In this document: positions 61,365-64,000 of the stretch, one piece after another
How the letters are laid out: each line of letters opens with the position of its first letter
Position numbering within the stretch: position 1 is the stretch's first letter
Origin: Pseudomonas sp. PDM04
GTDB taxonomy: Bacteria > Pseudomonadota > Gammaproteobacteria > Pseudomonadales > Pseudomonadaceae
DNA: 64,000 nucleotides
Direction: 5' to 3'
Assembly (NCBI RefSeq): GCF_014851765.1
Contig: NZ_JACVAI010000004.1
Span: forward strand, 703,256-767,255
Program-made: the position numbers and the translations under genes
The notes under the pieces: model-generated
Database searches by the model: none
Told to the model about the DNA's origin: nothing
Seen by the model: the letters and a program-made list of their open reading frames with translations, nothing else

Positions 61365-62546
61365 ATGGGCGGCAAAGTCAGCTTCAACTGGATTGATCCC
61401 CTGCTGCTGGATCAACAGCTCACCGAAGAAGAGCGCATGATTCGCGACACCGCCGAGCAGTTCGCTCAGCAGAAACTCGCACCGCGTGTTCTTGAAGCTT
61501 TCCGCCATGAAAAGACCGACCCGGCGATCTTCCGCGAGATGGGCGAAGTGGGCCTGCTGGGCGCAACCATTCCTGAGCAATATGGCGGTAGCGGTCTGAA
61601 TTACGTCAGCTACGGTCTGATCGCCCGTGAAGTCGAGCGCGTCGACTCGGGTTACCGCTCGATGATGAGCGTGCAGTCTTCGTTGGTGATGGTGCCGATC
61701 AACGAGTTCGGCACTGAAGCGCAGAAGCAGAAGTACCTGCCGAAGCTGGCGACGGGCGAGTGGATCGGGTGTTTCGGTCTGACCGAGCCTAACCATGGTT
61801 CCGACCCGGGTGCGATGATTACCCGTGCGCGCAAGGTGGACGGCGGCTACAGCCTGACGGGCAGCAAGATGTGGATCACCAATAGTCCGATCGCCGACGT
61901 GTTCGTGGTCTGGGCCAAGGATGATGCCGGCGACATCCGTGGCTTCGTCCTGGAGAAAGGCTGGAAGGGCCTGAGTGCTCCGGCGATTCACGGCAAGGTG
62001 GGGCTGCGTGCATCCATCACCGGCGAAATCGTCATGGACAACGTATTCGTGCCGGAAGAGAACATCTTCCCCGACGTCCGTGGCTTGAAAGGTCCCTTCA
62101 CTTGCCTCAACTCCGCACGCTACGGCATCTCCTGGGGGGCGCTGGGGGCTGCCGAGTTCTGCTGGCATACCGCTCGCCAGTACACGCTGGACCGTCAGCA
62201 GTTCGGTCGGCCATTGGCCGCTACTCAGTTGATCCAGAAGAAGCTGGCCGATATGCAGACCGAAATCACCATGGCACTCCAGGGTTGTCTGCGTCTGGGG
62301 CGCATGAAGGATGAAGGGACTGCGGCGGTGGAAATCACTTCGATGATGAAGCGCAACTCCTGCGGCAAGTCCCTGGACATTGCCCGCATGGCGCGTGACA
62401 TGTTGGGTGGCAACGGCATCTCCGACGAATTCGGTGTGGCCCGGCACCTGGTCAACCTGGAAGTGGTGAATACCTATGAAGGTACGCACGACGTCCACGC
62501 ACTGATCCTCGGTCGCGCGCAAACCGGCCTTCAGGCGTTCTATTGA
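61365..62546 (+). CDS. gcdH: glutaryl-CoA dehydrogenase
   Basis: A 393-residue acyl-CoA dehydrogenase with FAD signatures (GCFGLTEPNHGSDPG, MWITNSPIAD) and catalytic Glu in the C-terminal NTYEGTHDVHAL. It oxidises and decarboxylates glutaryl-CoA to crotonyl-CoA in lysine/tryptophan/glutarate breakdown. It is 12 bases before the CoA-transferase gene and regulated by the divergent LysR protein. Confidence 0.96.
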   Translation: MGGKVSFNWIDPLLLDQQLTEEERMIRDTAEQFAQQKLAPRVLEAFRHEKTDPAIFREMGEVGLLGATIPEQYGGSGLNYVSYGLIAREVERVDSGYRSMMSVQSSLVMVPINEFGTEAQKQKYLPKLATGEWIGCFGLTEPNHGSDPGAMITRARKVDGGYSLTGSKMWITNSPIADVFVVWAKDDAGDIRGFVLEKGWKGLSAPAIHGKVGLRASITGEIVMDNVFVPEENIFPDVRGLKGPFTCLNSARYGISWGALGAAEFCWHTARQYTLDRQQFGRPLAATQLIQKKLADMQTEITMALQGCLRLGRMKDEGTAAVEITSMMKRNSCGKSLDIARMARDMLGGNGISDEFGVARHLVNLEVVNTYEGTHDVHALILGRAQTGLQAFY

Positions 62547-62558
62547 CAGGAGAACACC

Positions 62559-63779
62559 ATGGGCGCGCTTTCGCATCTGCGGGTGCTGGATTTATCGCGA
62601 GTGCTGGCCGGGCCCTGGTCCGGGCAGATATTGGCGGACCTTGGCGCCGAAGTGATCAAGGTCGAGCGTCCGGGCAGCGGTGATGACACGCGCGCCTGGG
62701 GGCCTCCTTTCCTCAAGGATGCGTACGGTGAGAACACCAGCGAGGCTGCCTATTACCTGTCGGCCAATCGCAACAAGCAATCGGTGACCATCGACTTCAC
62801 GCGTCCGGAAGGTCAGGCGCTGGTGCGCGAGCTGGCTTGCAGGTCAGACATCCTGATCGAGAATTTCAAGGTGGGTGGGCTGGCGGCTTATGGGCTGGAC
62901 TATGCGTCGCTCAAGGCGATCAACCCGAAGCTGATCTATTGTTCGATCACCGGGTTTGGCCAGACCGGTCCTTATGCCAAGCGCGCCGGTTACGACTTCA
63001 TGATCCAGGGGCTGGGCGGCCTGATGAGCCTTACAGGGCAGCCTGAAGGTGCGGAGGGTGCTGGACCGGTGAAGGTTGGCGTGGCGCTAACGGATATCCT
63101 GACCGGACTCTACTCGACCGTGGCGATTCTTGCGGCGCTTGCGCATCGGGATCAGGGTGGTGGCGGTCAGCACATCGATATGGCGTTGCTGGATGTCCAG
63201 GTGGCTTGCCTGGCAAACCAGGCAATGAATTATCTGGCGACGGGCAATGCACCCAAGCGTCTGGGGAATGCGCACCCGAATATTGTGCCCTACCAGGATT
63301 TTCCTACAGCGGATGGCGATTTCATCCTGACCGTGGGTAACGACGGGCAATTCCGAAAATTTGCAGAAGTGGCCGGGCAGCCGCAATGGGCCGATGACAC
63401 GCGTTTTGCCACCAATACGCAGCGAGTGGCGAACCGGGCGGTACTGATTCCCTTGATTCGCCAGGCTACGGTCTTCAAGACCACGGCTGAGTGGGTGGCG
63501 CAACTGGAGCGGGCGGGTGTGCCGTGTGGGCCGATCAACGACCTGGCCCAGGTCTTTGCCGATCCCCAGGTGAAGGCGCGTGGGCTGGCGATCGAGTTGC
63601 CTCATGCGTTGGCTGGAAAGGTGCCGCAGGTGGCGAGCCCGATTCGTCTGTCCGAAACGCCCGTGGAGTATCGCCACGCGCCACCGTTGCTGGGTGAGCA
63701 CACGCTTGAGGTGCTGCAGCGGGTGTTGGGGATGGACGCGCAGGCGGTTGCAGCCTTCAAGGAAGCCGGGGTTCTTTAA
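62559..63779 (+). CDS. gcdG: CaiB/BaiF-family CoA-transferase (glutarate CoA-transferase)
   Basis: A 406-residue family III CoA-transferase with the catalytic Asp in AGYDFMIQGLGG and family motifs (VLAGPWSGQILADLGAEVIKVE). In the gcd operon it activates glutarate by CoA transfer from another acyl-CoA. The name rests on operon position next to gcdH; family III members have varied substrates. Confidence 0.9.
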   Translation: MGALSHLRVLDLSRVLAGPWSGQILADLGAEVIKVERPGSGDDTRAWGPPFLKDAYGENTSEAAYYLSANRNKQSVTIDFTRPEGQALVRELACRSDILIENFKVGGLAAYGLDYASLKAINPKLIYCSITGFGQTGPYAKRAGYDFMIQGLGGLMSLTGQPEGAEGAGPVKVGVALTDILTGLYSTVAILAALAHRDQGGGGQHIDMALLDVQVACLANQAMNYLATGNAPKRLGNAHPNIVPYQDFPTADGDFILTVGNDGQFRKFAEVAGQPQWADDTRFATNTQRVANRAVLIPLIRQATVFKTTAEWVAQLERAGVPCGPINDLAQVFADPQVKARGLAIELPHALAGKVPQVASPIRLSETPVEYRHAPPLLGEHTLEVLQRVLGMDAQAVAAFKEAGVL

Positions 63780-63786
63780 GCGTGCC

Positions 63787-63818
63787 TTCTATATAGGAAG
63801 TGGCCTTTCTATATAGAA
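63787..63818. repeat. perfect TTCTATATAG inverted repeat after gcdG
   Basis: TTCTATATAG and CTATATAGAA are separated by 12 bases, starting 8 bases after the gcdG stop. It could act as a terminator or processing site, but there is no T tract. Confidence 0.6.
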
Positions 63819-63874
63819 GAGCAGGCTGCTTTCTGCCTTTCTGCAAGTTATTGATAGAAATGTAAAAAAACATG

Positions 63875-63902
63875 TTGACGGCAGATTCTGGACGTCTATA
63901 AT
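63875..63902 (+). promoter_or_regulatory. rRNA-operon promoter (sigma-70, stringent type)
   Basis: TTGACG, a 16-base spacer and a perfect TATAAT are followed by a GC-rich discriminator (TCGCCCC), the mark of ppGpp-controlled stable RNA promoters. A-rich sequence upstream (ATGTAAAAAAACATG) resembles an UP element. Confidence 0.85.
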
Positions 63903-63908
63903 TCGCCC

Positions 63909-64000
63909 CACTTCCGGCGCAGTCGAAACGGAAAACTCCTTGGTAAACAAAGAGTTACGCAGTTTTCGGCAGCGAGTTGCTTCAGGTCATCGAAGCCTGG
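63909..64000 (+). other. rRNA operon leader, partial
   Basis: The region downstream of the promoter has nested inverted repeats (AACTC/GAGTT at 63934 and 63952; GAAAACT/AGTTTTC around 63931 and 63961) and closely resembles the transcribed leader of Pseudomonas rrn operons. The 16S gene is expected beyond the right edge and is not in the window. Confidence 0.75.

Noticed and set aside
1..64000. Prophage, insertion sequence or genomic island
   Set aside because: No integrase, transposase, phage structural gene, tRNA-flanked repeat or clear base-composition shift was seen; gene order matches core Pseudomonas loci.

Overview
The window is a piece of a Pseudomonas chromosome, almost certainly from the P. 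fluorescens group. The evidence is the gene content and order, the high-GC codon use, and the many copies of the palindrome built on GTGGGAGCGAGC-CTGCTCGCGAT that is typical of that group. No prophage, insertion sequence, integrase, CRISPR array or tRNA was seen. Nearly all of it is core genome. Locus comparisons to P. aeruginosa PAO1 below are from memory.

Layout. 1-10.3 kb: end of algB, then kinB (alginate two-component system), a CSS-motif EAL phosphodiesterase, an AmpDh2-type lipoprotein amidase, a DgcH-type diguanylate cyclase, an EEP-fold hydrolase, dsbA, two c-type cytochromes and engB. 10.3-13.5 kb: a predicted ErsA/Spot 42-like small RNA with an AlgU-type promoter, then polA. 13.5-18.7 kb: thrB and the zinc locus znuA / zur-znuC-znuB around a Zur-box candidate, plus a lipoprotein. 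18.8-23.7 kb: catalase HPII and the methionine importer metNIQ. 23.7-32.3 kb: the complete aa3-type cytochrome c oxidase operon with its copper and heme A assembly genes, including a small Sco-like protein. 32.7-37.1 kb: an unknown protein, a SulP transporter with a beta-carbonic anhydrase, and a radical SAM protein behind a LexA box. 37.3-47.5 kb: mostly small envelope, stress and hydrolase genes (EF-hand-like small protein, TpbA-like phosphatase, yheV-prlC, gamma-carbonic anhydrase, HAD phosphatase, a predicted lipoprotein aminopeptidase, two paralogous lipoproteins, two DUF1161 proteins, OsmC, luciferase-like oxidoreductase, dodecin, a DUF883 protein). 47.5-50.5 kb: trpI and trpBA. 50.6-55.3 kb: a CigR-like protein, a DUF4105 two-domain protein with three tandem DUF2388 proteins, and two DUF1127 genes with operator-like arrays. 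55.3-63.8 kb: a CoA-transferase, the three-gene transhydrogenase pnt, and gcdR / gcdH-gcdG for glutarate catabolism. The right edge holds the promoter and start of the leader of an rRNA operon reading out of the window.

How it works together. Several loci point to envelope stress control by AlgU (sigma-22): AlgB-KinB, the ErsA-like RNA, osmC and dodecin; the last three have GAACT(T/A)-N17-(T/C)CAGA promoters. The 24-32 kb block is one functional unit that builds a terminal oxidase: structural subunits CoxB, CoxA and CoIII, copper delivery by CtaG, Sco and perhaps the Sco-like protein, heme A synthesis by CyoE and CtaA, and heme insertion by Surf1. Gene order follows PAO1 PA5483 to PA5505 and then runs backwards through PA0114 to PA0035, which suggests that the interval containing oriC is inverted relative to PAO1 with one join near 23.74 kb.

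The most interesting uncharacterised elements are the DUF2388(x3)-DUF4105 cluster, the Sco-like protein with a CxxxC motif, the repeated ACTGTACC/TGTACTGG operator arrays in front of two DUF1127 genes, and the small EF-hand/dockerin-like protein.
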